Positions 54,601-64,000 are shown, counted from the stretch's first letter. The stretch: 64,000 nucleotides of DNA from Struthidea cinerea (GCA_013397865.1 VZTI01005237.1:1-64000), one strand, 5' to 3'. The notes: generated by a model not told the origin, from the letters alone. A program made the numbers and translations.

Positions 54601-57600
54601 TCTTAAATCAGATGTCACTAATGTGAAGCACAAGAAGAACCACTATAATCCTCATTCCAGCTACTAACTGTGAATGACACCCAAAAAGCACTCTTGAAAG
54701 CAAATGTTTTCAAGGATGCTGCACTTTGCCCAGTTACTGGATCCTCAGTTACAGTGCATCTCCTCCAGCTCCCAAAATTATCCACAAACAGTGCTGTATT
54801 CCTGGAGCCCAGGGGATAAAGCACCTTTTTTTACAGACATTTACCCCACCTCCCAATCCCACAAATATCCCATAAGCACGGCTCTTGCTGAACAACAGAT
54901 ACTGATTTCAGACCAATACCCATGGGATAAAATAGCTCAACCCTCCAAACCAAAACAAGGAAAATCACTGAAGGACATGTAAAAAGTAGTAACTTCAGAG
55001 CACTGAAAAAATTCAACATACAAATGTCAGAAAGGGAATAAGCAGCCAGGCAGCACTCATGCAGGGAATGATCTGGAAAACAGCACGGATCACATCCCGA
55101 GTGTTAGCCAGGAGCGGGGACACTCTTGCAAAGCAAGAGTGTGTATTTACAGGAATACTGCATACCAAGTGTGGGAAACAGACACTCCTCACTGCAAGGG
55201 GCCAGGCAGCAACCAGGGCACTGTCCACACTGCTCCTCCTGCACGATCCTGAGTCCAGCAAGAAGGCCACTTGGAAACAGGACACTTGGAAAACTGCTCT
55301 ATGCAAAAAAAAAACAAAACAAAACCAACCACCCAGTGAAAACAAAACCATCCATCAGGCTTCCTTGGACCAAAAAGCAAAAGGAGGGAGAGGGATGCCA
55401 GGCAGCAATGGCTGTCATTACGGTCATTTCCTGGCTTGGAATTATCAGCACAAGGAGGAACAGTTCTGTGATGTGAAGAGCTGCTTTGAAGAGAGCAGTG
55501 ATCAATTGCTTCCCATTTTGCTGGGAGCAATGCAATGGCAAACCACTACTTCCATTCGGATTTAAGCTACATTTTATGGTAAACTATCCTTCTGATTAGG
55601 AATAGATTAATTATTTGGGGAACAGGTACAAGTGACCCCTCTACCTCTACATTTGCAAGAATAAGGACACAGACAACAGCTTAAGTTCCTCTTAGTCATA
55701 AAACAGTTTTGAGAAAAATGTGGCATTTACCTCTGTACACGGTGTACTCTCCAAGTTGTTGAGCACTCAAACATTTTAGACTGGCTTCTGCAAGGCTGTA
55801 TGAGTGCTTTGCGTTTTGGACAAAGCTGATATAACACCCTGATGGCATGACAGTGGAACATTATCCACCTCAGTGATTTAACTGTGGCTGGATTTGACTA
55901 AAAGGTAGGGCTACAGAGCTTACTGTACCCCTGCGTGGTGAGGCTGTACCAGGGCTTCCCAGCTTTTACAAGTGTGCTGTTTTGCAAAAGCAAAGCCAAA
56001 GATATAACTTAAATGCAGATTTCAAGGCAAGCATGGTTTGACAGAAAGCAGAGTGCCTAATTTGTGTGTCATCAGCAGATGACTTAAGCAATGGCACAAC
56101 CGATGGATTATTGTGTTGCAGAACCCCTATCGTGACACGTGTTGCCACACAGTATAGCATTCTCCCAGAAAACAAAACCAAACTTCAAGGGAACATCACT
56201 TGGATAGATGGGATATTCAAAATGTGTTGAACACTTCCACAGAGGAGCAGAAAACCTTATTCAAATATGCTAATGGTGCTTCTCGGCAGATGTCTGTGGG
56301 AGAGAGGAGACGGCAGGGCTGAGAGTCTTGAGTGAGTCAGGTCTCACTGCCCCACTAAAACCATCAATGACTTGCAGACCATTTCCTACATTAAATTGTT
56401 CACATTTCAAATCTAACTGAAGGCATTCAAATATAAGCAAATAGCGCTTCAGAAAACAATTGCACAGATAAATTATTCCTCAAAACAACTACTCCAATCA
56501 AACTTAATTCTTCCCTACACAAAGCAGATCCCCACCTTCTGTCAAACAGAAATGTTGAAGCAAAGTATTTACAGCGTTTCACAACTTGTCCTGATGCAAG
56601 AATCTGACAGAGCAAATTTTTTTTTGCCTGGAGAACAGAGTGCTTTTGAATTAATAAATGTTGCATTAGAATTAACTGCACATGAAATAGAAACGGTAAG
56701 AAAACAGTGTCTCCTAGATAGAAAGCTTTCCAGGGACAGATTCTTCTACTCGGAAACCAGTTGACAGCAGAATAAGAGAAAGAGATATCCTTTTCCTGTG
56801 GCTGGCAGGGGCCACATATAACCCACCCTTGACAACTCCTGCACATATGGCTGGAACTCAGCATCACTCAATATCTGTAATGCAGGTCAGGCGATGTTCG
56901 AGGGAAGGAGACAACACTGTGCTCTCCATGGCTGCACGTGTGTGCTGCAAAAGCTGAGGGGACAGCACAGAGCCACCATCACAGCCCATGACCTCATCCA
57001 CACGCCCTCTCCCCTCTAAACCCACACCCAGATGCCCACCAAAGAAACTTCTACGCAGCACTTTGTGGCACAGTGCTCGAGATCCCTGGGCTAGCAGATA
57101 CCGCTCTTCCCCCCACCTTACATCAGTGTTTACAACAATTCAGCACGAGGCACAGGTGGATGCTCCAGGTTGGGGCGTGCTGGAGGACTCTGCAGGACAC
57201 CCCACGGGAGACAGGAGTGGGAAGCAGCTGGTGGCCCAGGAAGGCAGCCTGCCACGCTGAGCGCTGACCGATGCCACGTCACCCTTCCCCGCGCTCGCCC
57301 ATCTGTCCCACCGTCCCCATCTGTTGGGTTCTGCCACGGACCACGAGCGCCCTGGGACTGACGCTGACATTTTGCCTTGCATTTCTACAGGCACAGCATG
57401 AAATTGGCCCAGGACCACGGCTCTCACGTGCAGCCACAACACCAAGAGCAACACAAACAAGGACAAGGTTTCGAATCCCTTGTTCCTAGTGCTGACTCAT
57501 TCTCAGGGCTCCTGCTCCGCTCCAGTCTCCCATGGCCACAAAAGACAAAACCTGTTGTCTGTACCTGCGGTCCTCTGATCACCCGAGCAGCAGCAGCAGG

Positions 57601-60600
57601 GCCTGAGAGCAGAAAGCTGCCTCCAGCGCACAGGGCAGGTAAGGGACAGCATGGGTTGTTCAGCTCTACCCTGAGCAGGTGCACCCATGGTGTAAGAATC
57701 AGTCACTGCATTTAGGATCTGGATTAACTCATAACCAGGTCTGGGACCACCAGACTCTGCAGGTAATATCCCAGCATCTTCTTCCAGCCCGTTGGTCCCT
57801 TTCATACACTTCCCTCTGATGAAAGATTGATTTGACATCAGCTCTTCTAGAACTGTACTCATTTTTTATTTCAACTTAATCCATTTATGAAACAAACAAG
57901 TTTACCTAGAGCTAGAATGTGCCCAGCAGGGAGAGAGGCATTTCTTACAATCACTAGGATAACCTACAGCCAAAGATACACTCCTTACTGTGCAAGAAGA
58001 GAGAAAAGCCCTGCATTTTGCTGCTTCCTGCACCAGCCAAGAGAGCTGGCACCCCTGGGGTAATGCATGGCCAGGTGAGCTCTAAGGGCTATCTTTGCAG
58101 GGTTACAGGGATAAACCATCCTTTCATTTATAAACGATCGTTAAAAAAAATAGCTAACATTCCAGATGGAGGAATAATCTCCCTTGTTCCCTATATGTTT
58201 GCCACATGAGCATGGTTACCTACCTCACAAACAACTAACAAAACTGGTTAGAGGCTTACAGAGCTCCAAAGGTAACTTTGGATGAAGCAAAACCAAAGTA
58301 AGCAGGACTTAACACATTTGGGCTATATTTTTAAAAAATGTAAAAATGGACTAGTTAAGTCCTGAATCATAATTTTCTTTTAAACCATATGTACCCCAAT
58401 ACAGTGCTGCAACTGAGAAATAACCATGGCAACATGAAAACACACACACATAGGGGCTCTCTCTATTTAATAGCTTTGTAACGCTTAAATGTTTGAAATT
58501 ATAGAGAAGGTCAATGCTTAAAATTATGAGGAAGTTCAATAGATAAAACCCAAACAAAAGAATATTCCAAACTAGCCTGAATATCCACAGCCCATTCTTA
58601 CACCCCAATAGTTTAAATGTTTTTATCAATCCATTAAATTAATATTTCACATACTTTCTCTTCAAAGCAATTGATCGTAACACAGTGCCTCTGCCAGTAC
58701 TTTATAGTGTGTGAAAGCAGCAGCCTGGGCTGAATTTTATCTCTAATTCAACTCTTTTCTGAATGAGCAGCTGGCACGAGGATGGCTTACTGTCAGTATC
58801 TAGGAGACATTTTGACTTTGGAAACCATTTTCTCTCTGCCAGACACTTGGTTCCAGCTGGCTGAGACACGATTTGATTCTCCTGTCTTGCAGCCAGGGCA
58901 GGGGTCTGCCAAGCTGGACAGTCCTTGTGCTGAGGTCCTGACCAGGGAGAGGACCCTTACAAGTCTCTCACAGCTGCTCTGTACCTTCCCCTGGTTCCTG
59001 ACCAGAGCAGCCCTGCTCTTCACACTTGTGTGTGTAAGGAACAGCCTTCCCCTTGTGTAGATGCTCAAGCTGGATCTGGATTCCAGGGCAGCTGCATTTG
59101 CAGCGTGACCCACGGCTACAGTTCCAAACATCCCAATCTGCATCCCTGTCAGGGCATGCCTCAGATGCCTTCTGCCAGTGCCAGCAGGTGTCCTTCCCAA
59201 GAAAACCAGGATTAGGATGAAAGGAGCTGGTGCATCACAGTGTCTCACCCAGCTGAGCCACAGCACAGCTGGAGCACACACCCAGACCCGAGAAGTGCTG
59301 CAGTTTAGGCACAGGAAGGAAACCCCATCCTTTCCAGTGATTTTTCACATCTCCCTACCTGTCTTTCTTTAGGTGCACTTCTTGTCCTCTGTAGCACACT
59401 CCTCTGGAAGCTCTCACCTCTCCAGAGCTTAGCATTGCTTCTGACTTCCCAACAGCTCCCAGCAGGTTCACCACTGTTACACCGACTGTCCCAGCTACTC
59501 AGACCACCTCCTCTCTCCTGCCCAAAGCTTGCTTGTTCTGCATGTGCAGCTCCAAGTCAGTTGCTGTTACTCTACAAAATCCTTACTTTCTGTTCTACTT
59601 TAGCCAGGTTTCCAAACTTCATGCTCCACACAAGGAGCAAGATGGTTCTCCTCCACACCAGCAAACACAGCCTCGTTAACCTTAAGGATGACCTTCATCC
59701 TGGATGGGGGAGGGCTGTGCTAAGGCCACTGTCAGTCAAAGGGGGGATTTCATACACCCCATTCCCTCAGTTTTAATGAAGAGCTGCACCCAGGTACACC
59801 AAGCTGCCTACGAGGCAGGTGCCCACAGTCATCATGGATCCTGTTATTAACCCACATGCACTTGCCACTTGGCAGCTCAGTCCTCGGCAGTTTGGTTCCT
59901 TCTGATATGTTCCCACAGGAATATCAGCACTCCAAATGGCTGATTCCAGCCAAGACCAAGCGTATGGCAGATCCTCAGAACAGCTAAGATTTGTGTTCAC
60001 AAGATTTGTGTTAGAAACAGGCATTCTAGAAATGTGCCCACAAAGAGTGCATGACTGACTTTTACCTCTTCTTACTCCACTGCTCCATAACTGAAATGGA
60101 GGATAGACATTTGCATAAGTTAAACCAACAATTATTCTGATAATAACTGCAGTTTAAAAATCCTTCAACTTCACTGACATTGCTGGGGACCTCAGTGGAG
60201 CAAAGACAGTGGCACTCAGCCAGCAGGAAGGCCAGCAACATTACCATGCTGAGATCAAAAGAGTTATTAACCCCGAGTCCTTGAACTGCTGAGTGCAGAC
60301 AGTCATTCTGGCTATTTCAAAGCCCCACTGCAACTTCCTGGCAAACAAAGCTCCGCGTTTGCTCAGAGCATCTTCTTTGTAGATGCAGCTGAGGAATGAA
60401 AAGGGTATTAGAACACTGATGTCCACATCCGCTTCTTTGGAGAGACACATGGACGTGAGATATCTGCAACCCTCATGCTCTGGAAGCACTCAAACGTGAT
60501 CCTGCCTCTTGCTCCAAGCCCTGTTGCTCTCCTGCCTCCACTGGCTGCCTCCTTCTGCACACTAAGAGATCATCTGCACCCAGTTCACTGCCCAGAATTC

Positions 60601-63215
60601 AGTCCAGACACACTGCAGGTGTTGCAGGCAAAGGAATTGCGGAAGATGAGAAGAGTCTTCTCATCTTATGTCCACAAGGTAGACAGCAAAGAAGAACAAA
60701 AGGGCCATGGCAGAAAAGGAAATAGCGTGTAAGTAAAAATATATTCTGTATTTTTCAAAAGCAGAGCCATTTTTCCAGACTGAATGGGTGAAATACTGGA
60801 AGCCAGAGGTATTGTTACCACTGCTCAAATGTGGCCACGGCTCTCAGCACATCTGTAAATTTCCTTTCACGCTCCTCTGATATGACCCGTCCATAGTAAC
60901 TTAAATGAAACACCTCAAGAATTTTTCTTGTTTGTTGATTTAAGCGATCATTAGGCTGTTTTCCTCTTTCAGAGGAAAACGTCAAGTTTCCTTTAAGCTT
61001 GGCCATTTATCAGCTCTTCTCCTTTTTCCGTAGGATGACTATTCTCTTGAAGATGTGGTTCTCAGCTTCAGACAAAATGGATGATGTGTCTGTTTGAAAT
61101 AGGATTGTTTACTTTGTCAATGCCCCTGGGATCAATTTCATTTTTTTTCTGCCATCTCCTACAGAGAACATCTTGCCAAGTGCAGTATTCATCTCCCTGA
61201 ATGAGCTATCGAGAGCTATTTTTTTGACAGAAATCATGCTGCAACCCAAACTGGTCAGAATCTCTCACAATTTCAGAAGCGTGCATGGGTATGAATAATA
61301 TAGACTCTTATCTGGCACAATTTCAGCATTTCTCTTATATTTTCTCTTTCATGACATCTATTTGCTTGAGAAAATTATGCGCTTGTAGTTTTAACACCAG
61401 AAATAGAAAGCAGCACACATTCTTTCTGGCTGGTTGCTCATACGTGTCTGAACACACACAGGCACAAAATACTGGAGCAACACTGCAACATCCCCATCGC
61501 ACCGAAGCCACCCTGAGCAGCTTCACTAACGAGACAACTCACACAGGCAAGATCTGCTAATAAGCTGCTGGAGAATGAGGTCTTAATTGTAGATTTATTT
61601 AATTCAGAGACAAGTACTTGTGTTGTATGAAGAGCAGCTTATTAACATTCATGCATGAACATTCACTAAATGTGAATAAATACAATTCAGTGCAAAAGCG
61701 CTTTTTTAAGCACTGGAAGATAAAGCATTCACCTAAACCACCACCCTGCTCAGAGCAGGAGGAGCTGGACACCAGGGAATGAAATGCTGTCCCAGGCATT
61801 GTGTTGGGTTCTCATACTTGAGCATGTCTCACTATCAATCATTCCTGAAGCAACAGCGCTGAGACTTCCCAAAGCTCCCATCATTGTCTTGTACGCTCCT
61901 CAGCATTCAAACCAAATCTGAAGAGCAAATAAATCATGAGCAAAATTTTTAGACAGAAATTTTAAAAACTACATCTGTTGGAGGAGACAATCCTCTGCCT
62001 GCCACCCCTGCATGATGCTGATGACAAGTCTAGGTTAATCACACAGATGATGAATTGATTCTTACGTCAACTCCTTTAAAAACAACATCATTACAGGTGT
62101 AGCAGCTGGCGGGCTGATGTATTCCTGCCGGCGTCTGCACATCTTGGGATGAGCCACTAGACAAAGGAGCATGCCGGCATTTTGAGGGATGCGACCACGA
62201 CAGTCAGTGTTAAAATACGCCTTAGTTATCAACTTTCATTATTTGCCACTCACAAGATTCACCGACAGGTTCAGTCTCTGGTGCAGTGTGCACTGGGAAA
62301 AACACCCCTCAATCACCAGAGAGCCACCGGGAATGGACAGAGTGCTCTCCGACCGCTCTCCATCCACTCCCGCGCACGCCCTCGCTACCCACGCAGCGGC
62401 TGTGCCGCCCTCCACTCCCAGCACCTTCTCCAGCACCCCCCACCCTCCCTCTCCCGTTCGACCCAATGCCTTCCCTACTTTTCCCTACCACTGTCCCTCT
62501 TCTTTAAGCTTGGCCTCATTTTATGACTACCGCCAACTGTTAGAGGCCGGAAAGGTCTTTCTGACGCCGGCAAAAAATCACTGCGTCCATTCTGAAAGGC
62601 TTTTGTTTTGGGATTTACTTTGCCCTCATTTAAACTGAATCCCTTTATTCCCCTCTCCAAAAGCAGCATGGTGTACGGCGCTAACAAGCCCTGGGAACAA
62701 TTAGCCCGAGAGTTCATGGTGGATAAATCAGAGTGGACACACCATCCAGCGGAGCGGACGCCTTCTCCCCTGAGCGCTGCCCTTCATTCACACAGAGGAG
62801 GATGGAGTGTGAGCCGCTCCATTTGCAAATAACCCGTGTTTCCTATCGATTAGCAGCCGGAACGCGTCTCGCCGCTGGAACACATTCCCAATTTTAACCT
62901 CCACAGGCACACGCGTCCCTCCGCCAGCCCCGCAGTCCCCGGCACCCCTCGCACACCCCCCGGGGTGAAGCCCCGGCCCCCCAAACCCACGGCGGGGTCG
63001 GGGGCAGCTCCGACACGCTGCACACCCACCCTCGCCTGCCCCCATCGCCCACGGCGGACGGGCACAGAACCCCGGGAACCACCGCCCCCGAGTGCCCCCA
63101 GCTCCGGGCCCCCCGTACCCGCGTCCTCCTCGTCGAAGCTGTTCATGCAGGGGAAGTAGATGGCCAGGGCCTCGAAGGAGGCGGAGAGGCTGAGGCGGCT
63201 CTGCGACCGCTCCAT
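15480..63215 (-). CDS. RIMS4: RIMS4 (RIM4-gamma), six coding exons
   Basis: Minus-strand join: 63215-63119, 32344-32203, 18861-18749, 18102-18001, 17743-17604, 15698-15480; 270 residues. RIMS4 is the shortest RIM-family member, carrying only the C-terminal C2 (C2B-type) domain. Family knowledge ties it to the presynaptic active zone, vesicle exocytosis, Ca2+-channel modulation and neurite shape. The N-terminus (MERSQSRLSLSAS) is RIMS4-specific. Residues 35-80 carry the conserved RRLKGAIQRSTETGLAVEMP block, residues 94-118 the QFSDFLGSMGPAQFVGRQ block, and 119 to about 240 the C2 domain ending in GWYKLFPTSS. The canonical Ca2+-binding loop W-D-x-D is W-G-N-Y-G here, fitting a C2 domain that does not bind Ca2+. 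All junctions are GT/AG and keep frame. It faces KCNK15 tail-to-tail. Confidence 0.95.
15699..17603 (-). other. RIMS4: RIMS4 intron 5
   Basis: This is a 1.9-kb phase-0 intron (GTAAGA to CTAAG). It contains an unused-looking consensus donor CAG|GTGAGT on the minus strand at 16257/16256; otherwise I see nothing distinctive. Confidence 0.9.
17604..17743 (-). CDS. RIMS4: RIMS4 coding exon 5
   Basis: This exon encodes the second part of codon 152 to residue 198. It includes the C2-domain stretch AYIKAYLLENG and the polybasic AKKKTKVARKS, the surface expected to contact acidic lipids or partners. SLDPLYNQVLLF and the QGKVLQ end follow. The acceptor is TTTTTCCAG and the donor CAG|GTAAG. Confidence 0.95.
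17744..18000 (-). other. RIMS4: RIMS4 intron 4
   Basis: This is a short 257-bp phase-1 intron between the two central C2 exons. It has a GTAGGA donor and a TTTTTCCAG acceptor, with nothing else notable. Confidence 0.95.
18001..18102 (-). CDS. RIMS4: RIMS4 coding exon 4
   Basis: This exon encodes residues 119-151 plus parts of split codons 118 and 152. It opens the C2 domain: GDVEIGLQERNGQLEV, then DIIQARGLTPKPGSKTLP. The acceptor is TTTAG and the donor CCAG|GTAGG. Confidence 0.95.
18103..18748 (-). other. RIMS4: RIMS4 intron 3
   Basis: This is a 646-bp phase-1 intron (GTAAGG to TTTAG). No repeat or additional exon is evident. Confidence 0.95.
18749..18861 (-). CDS. RIMS4: RIMS4 coding exon 3
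   Basis: This exon completes N80 and encodes residues 81-117 plus the first base of G118. It reads LNFSGVHLASAGQFSDFL, then GSMGPAQFVGRQTLATTSM. The FSDFL..GPAQ.VGRQTLA block is shared by RIMS3 and RIMS4. The acceptor is TTTTGCAG and the donor G|GTAAGG. Confidence 0.95.
19815..20140. promoter_or_regulatory. Compact CpG cluster in RIMS4 intron 2
   Basis: Thirteen CpG dinucleotides fall within 19818-19913, far above the surrounding intron, and a few more follow to about 20135. No coding exon or repeat explains it. It may be an unmethylated regulatory element; that is inference from composition only. Confidence 0.4.
21813..21910 (+). mobile_element. CR1 LINE 3'-end fragment
   Basis: The stretch contains, in order, the CR1 3' landmarks gtgtccctgcccatggcag, ggaaccagatgatatttaag, gtcccttccaa and a degenerate version of the terminal octamer array. 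It is in plus orientation and truncated to about 100 bases. CR1 is the main LINE of bird genomes. Confidence 0.8.
24060..24195. promoter_or_regulatory. CpG-rich patch upstream of a CR1 copy
   Basis: Roughly a dozen CpGs lie in 135 bases, just 5' of the CR1 insertion. No exon or repeat was recognised. Any regulatory role is a guess. Confidence 0.2.
24312..25107 (+). mobile_element. 5'-truncated CR1 LINE with end of ORF2 and 3' UTR
   Basis: This is a classic avian CR1 copy in plus orientation, opposite to RIMS4. Translation near 24330-24400 shows the C-terminal ORF2 segment KDLGVLVDGKLNM followed by QQC. Further on come the typical words tgcatcagacacagcatcgcc, gtgcagcctcacctcgagt and cacaatataa. 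The copy ends gggtcccttccaactcagc with the tandem octamer tail attctacg/attctatg. Compared with the CR1 pattern I know, about 114 extra bases sit at 24417-24530. It is inactive, lacking nearly all of ORF2. Confidence 0.9.
25885..26010 (-). mobile_element. Possible old CR1/L3-like remnant
   Basis: Words such as tctaacctgttcttaaaa, then agtttattcctgtgcactgattta, follow the order seen in reverse-oriented old CR1/L3 3' regions. Divergence is high and the borders are unclear. Confidence 0.4.
32203..32344 (-). CDS. RIMS4: RIMS4 coding exon 2
   Basis: This exon completes codon 33 and encodes residues 34-79 plus two bases of N80. It reads GDGRRLKGAIQRSTETGLAV, then EMPSRTVRQASHESIEDSMN and SYGSEG. 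This serine/arginine-rich conserved segment precedes the C2 domain. The acceptor is CCTAG and the donor AA|GTAAGT. Confidence 0.95.
33413..33640 (-). mobile_element. CR1 LINE 3'-end fragment, reverse orientation
   Basis: Read on the plus strand it begins aatcacaggatgggttaggt, the reverse complement of a CR1 3' end. It continues through gttcttgaatatctccagtg, gagactccacaacct, cctgctccagtgcacccac and ttcttcctcatattcaggtg. About 230 bases remain. It lies in the same orientation as RIMS4 transcription. Confidence 0.88.
34899..34948 (+). repeat. A-rich low-complexity tract
   Basis: There is a run of 14 A followed by interrupted A-rich sequence to 34948. It could be a decayed retroposon tail, but no body is recognisable next to it. 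Confidence 0.7.
35890..36440 (-). mobile_element. Ancient CR1/L3-like LINE remnant
   Basis: Two blocks follow the reverse-complement order of old CR1/L3 3' regions. One, at about 35905-35980, runs through gaagatattgagagatgaag, atctgccatttg and cagtttattttactacc. The other, at about 36095-36145, runs through agctttctctcaatcttatt and agttaaacagactgag. Divergence is large, so this is a pattern-based call; the remnant might continue to about 36900. Confidence 0.45.
38688..38702 (+). repeat. Poly(A) run of 15
   Basis: This is a homopolymer of 15 A. A second run of 14 A lies at 38972-38985; no retroposon body is recognisable at either. Confidence 0.8.
41982..41995 (+). repeat. (TC)n microsatellite
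   Basis: This is a short perfect TC dinucleotide tract of seven units inside RIMS4 intron 1. Confidence 0.8.
52755..53100. promoter_or_regulatory. Intronic CpG/CCAAT cluster, candidate internal promoter or enhancer
   Basis: About 20 CpGs lie in roughly 345 bases, against a CpG-poor background. Three CCAAT-box pentamers lie within 37 bases: 52952-52956, 52972-52976 (inverted) and 52984-52988. That spacing is typical of NF-Y-bound promoters. No coding exon or repeat explains the block. Which strand it would serve is not evident; RIMS4 runs on the minus strand. Confidence 0.45.
54167..54167. other. Single ambiguous base (N)
   Basis: One unresolved base lies in an A-rich stretch inside RIMS4 intron 1, with no effect on any gene model. 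Confidence 0.99.
54346..54395 (+). repeat. 17-bp tandem repeat, three copies
   Basis: The unit caccactgggaaactgt is repeated at 54346-54362 and 54363-54379, and in a slightly degraded third copy from 54380. This is a small minisatellite in RIMS4 intron 1. Confidence 0.9.
59986..60015 (+). repeat. 15-bp tandem duplication
   Basis: The word aagatttgtgtt occurs at 59986 and again at 60001, a two-copy tandem duplication with slight divergence at the 3' end of the unit. Confidence 0.8.
60958..60980. repeat. Perfect 10-bp inverted repeat with 3-base loop
   Basis: The arm gttttcctct at 60958-60967 is followed by ttc and the exact reverse complement agaggaaaac at 60971-60980. No mismatches occur. 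It lies in RIMS4 intron 1 with no associated element recognised. Confidence 0.95.
63119..63215 (-). CDS. RIMS4: RIMS4 coding exon 1
   Basis: This exon encodes residues 1-32 and the first base of codon 33: MERSQSRLSLSASFEALAIY, then FPCMNSFDEEDA. The ATG at 63215-63213 is the only ATG in this frame between exon 1 and the gap and matches the known RIMS4 N-terminus. The donor is G|GTACGG. The same frame is open, without ATG or stop, from this ATG back to the gap. Confidence 0.93.
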
Positions 63216-63354
63216 GAAGAGCCCGGGTCCGGGGGCGCCGCCGGGGGTCTCGCCCGCGGCCGCGGGCGGCTTGGCGAGCTTGGCCGCCCCATTCTTCACT
63301 CGGAGCACGGCCCGCGGCGTCTTGGCGGCGGCGGGGCCGCGCTGAGGCGGCGGG

Positions 63355-63370
63355 GAGAGGAGAGGAGAGG
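63355..63370. repeat. GAGAGG purine repeat at gap edge
   Basis: About three copies of an AGAGG unit run directly into the N stretch. Such low-complexity purine tracts in GC-rich promoters are common causes of assembly gaps. Confidence 0.8.
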
Positions 63371-63406
63371 NNNNNNNNNNNNNNNNNNNNNNNNNNNNNN
63401 NNNNNN
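63371..63406. other. Assembly gap (36 N)
   Basis: Thirty-six unresolved bases lie 156 bp upstream of the RIMS4 start codon, within the promoter/5' UTR CpG island. The true length is unknown. Confidence 0.99.
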
Positions 63407-63540
63407 CGCTGCGCCGCCAATCGCGGCCCGAGGGCGGGACGGCCCCGAGGAGCGGCCGCGCTCCCCCCGCCCCAGGCGGCCCCGGGGACCGCGATGCGCC
63501 TTCCCCGCCCTGCCCCGAGCCTGGCCTGGGTGAGCCCCGG

Positions 63541-64000
63541 TTATGTTCTAGCCTTCCCCGGGCCGGAAAAGATCCTTCGCATCCCGAGCAGAGAGATAAC
63601 GCAGGTGTAGGTTTGTTTGTGAATTGATCTGGGAAAGGGAAATAGACAGACAGAGGAAGAGATGCAGGAGGCAGAGCGTGGCCCTGGCTTTGATCTCGCT
63701 GAGTGAAACGGTGGAAAACAACCTTGAAGCTTTCAGGAGTAGAACCTTGAAGCTTTCTTCCGAAAGAGAGGGGATATAAGTGACACCGGTGTGAATGAAG
63801 GAGCAGCCCGGCTCCCAGCCTTCTCCCACGTACCTCTCTTCAGACACACAAAAAAACCCTCCCCAAAATATAAAAGCCACTGTTTGGATGTATACAAGCT
63901 CCCAGGCAGAAAGCACATAAACTGGGAGGTTTTCCTTGGTGTGTTATGTTAAATGGGAAGGCTGCTGCCTGTTGTGGCTCAGCATTAAGCCCATTCTGCA
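63541..64000. other. Sequence upstream of RIMS4
   Basis: CpG content falls off here. There is a direct repeat of 15 bases (63720-63734 and 63743-63757, beginning aaccttgaagc). No exon, repeat family or gene start is recognised. Confidence 0.5.

Larger units (their letters stand above)
32345..63118 (-). other. RIMS4: RIMS4 intron 1
   Basis: This is a 30.8-kb phase-1 intron (GGTACGGG side donor GTACGG; acceptor CCTAG). It holds a minus-strand CR1 tail (33413-33640), an ancient CR1/L3-like block (about 35890-36440), A-rich tracts, a CpG/CCAAT cluster (52755-53100), a 17-bp triplication (54346-54395), a perfect hairpin (60958-60980) and CpG patches near its 5' end (62090-62420). In 36500-52700 and 55000-60900 I can name nothing beyond simple-sequence runs and ordinary intronic DNA. 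Confidence 0.85.
62880..63540. promoter_or_regulatory. RIMS4: CpG island around RIMS4 exon 1
   Basis: This is a dense GC- and CpG-rich block covering RIMS4 coding exon 1, its presumed 5' UTR and the sequence just upstream. It is interrupted by the assembly gap at 63371-63406. No TATA-like sequence was noted. Island promoters of this kind fit broadly initiated transcription; the start site itself is not visible and may lie in or beyond the gap. Confidence 0.8.

Noticed and set aside
62788..63420. 210-codon minus-strand frame across RIMS4 exon 1 and the gap
   Set aside because: It is in a different frame from the RIMS4 protein, includes unresolved bases and is explained by stop-poor GC-rich DNA.

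Overview
The window is vertebrate nuclear DNA, most likely from a bird. Genes are split by long introns with GT/AG junctions, CpG islands mark the two gene starts, and the recognisable repeats are CR1 LINE fragments with the avian type of 3' end. There are no operons, CRISPR arrays or RNA genes that I can support. I found no new biological system. The useful content is two complete gene models plus some unexplained intronic elements.

Layout. (1) Positions 1-4623, plus strand: KCNK15 (TASK-5, two-pore K+ channel) in two coding exons (43-325 and 3710-4623), 398 residues. A CpG-rich start and a 5-codon upstream ORF precede it, and a likely poly(A) signal lies at 6023. (2) About 6050-7890: spacer between the two gene ends. 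(3) 7890-63215, minus strand: RIMS4 (RIM4-gamma, presynaptic RIM family) in six coding exons giving 270 residues. Introns are about 30.8, 13.3, 0.65, 0.26 and 1.9 kb. The 3' end is tail-to-tail with KCNK15; several candidate poly(A) signals allow a 3' UTR of 2.5 to 7.6 kb. The RIMS4 first exon sits in a CpG island with a 36-base assembly gap (63371-63406). (4) 63540-64000: sequence upstream of RIMS4 with no recognised gene.

The convergent KCNK15/RIMS4 pair matches the gene order I recall for human chromosome 20q13. Both genes act in excitable cells: KCNK15 is a TASK-type background K+ channel subunit and RIMS4 a short C2-domain RIM protein linked to exocytosis and neurite shape. Nothing in the sequence shows they work together.

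The RIMS4 introns hold CR1 fragments of several ages (21.8, 24.3-25.1, 25.9, 33.4 and 35.9-36.4 kb). They also hold two compact CpG clusters (19.8 kb; 52.75-53.1 kb, the latter with three CCAAT boxes in 37 bp) that look like internal regulatory elements, and a perfect short hairpin (60.96 kb). Long stretches of intron 1 show nothing I can name.
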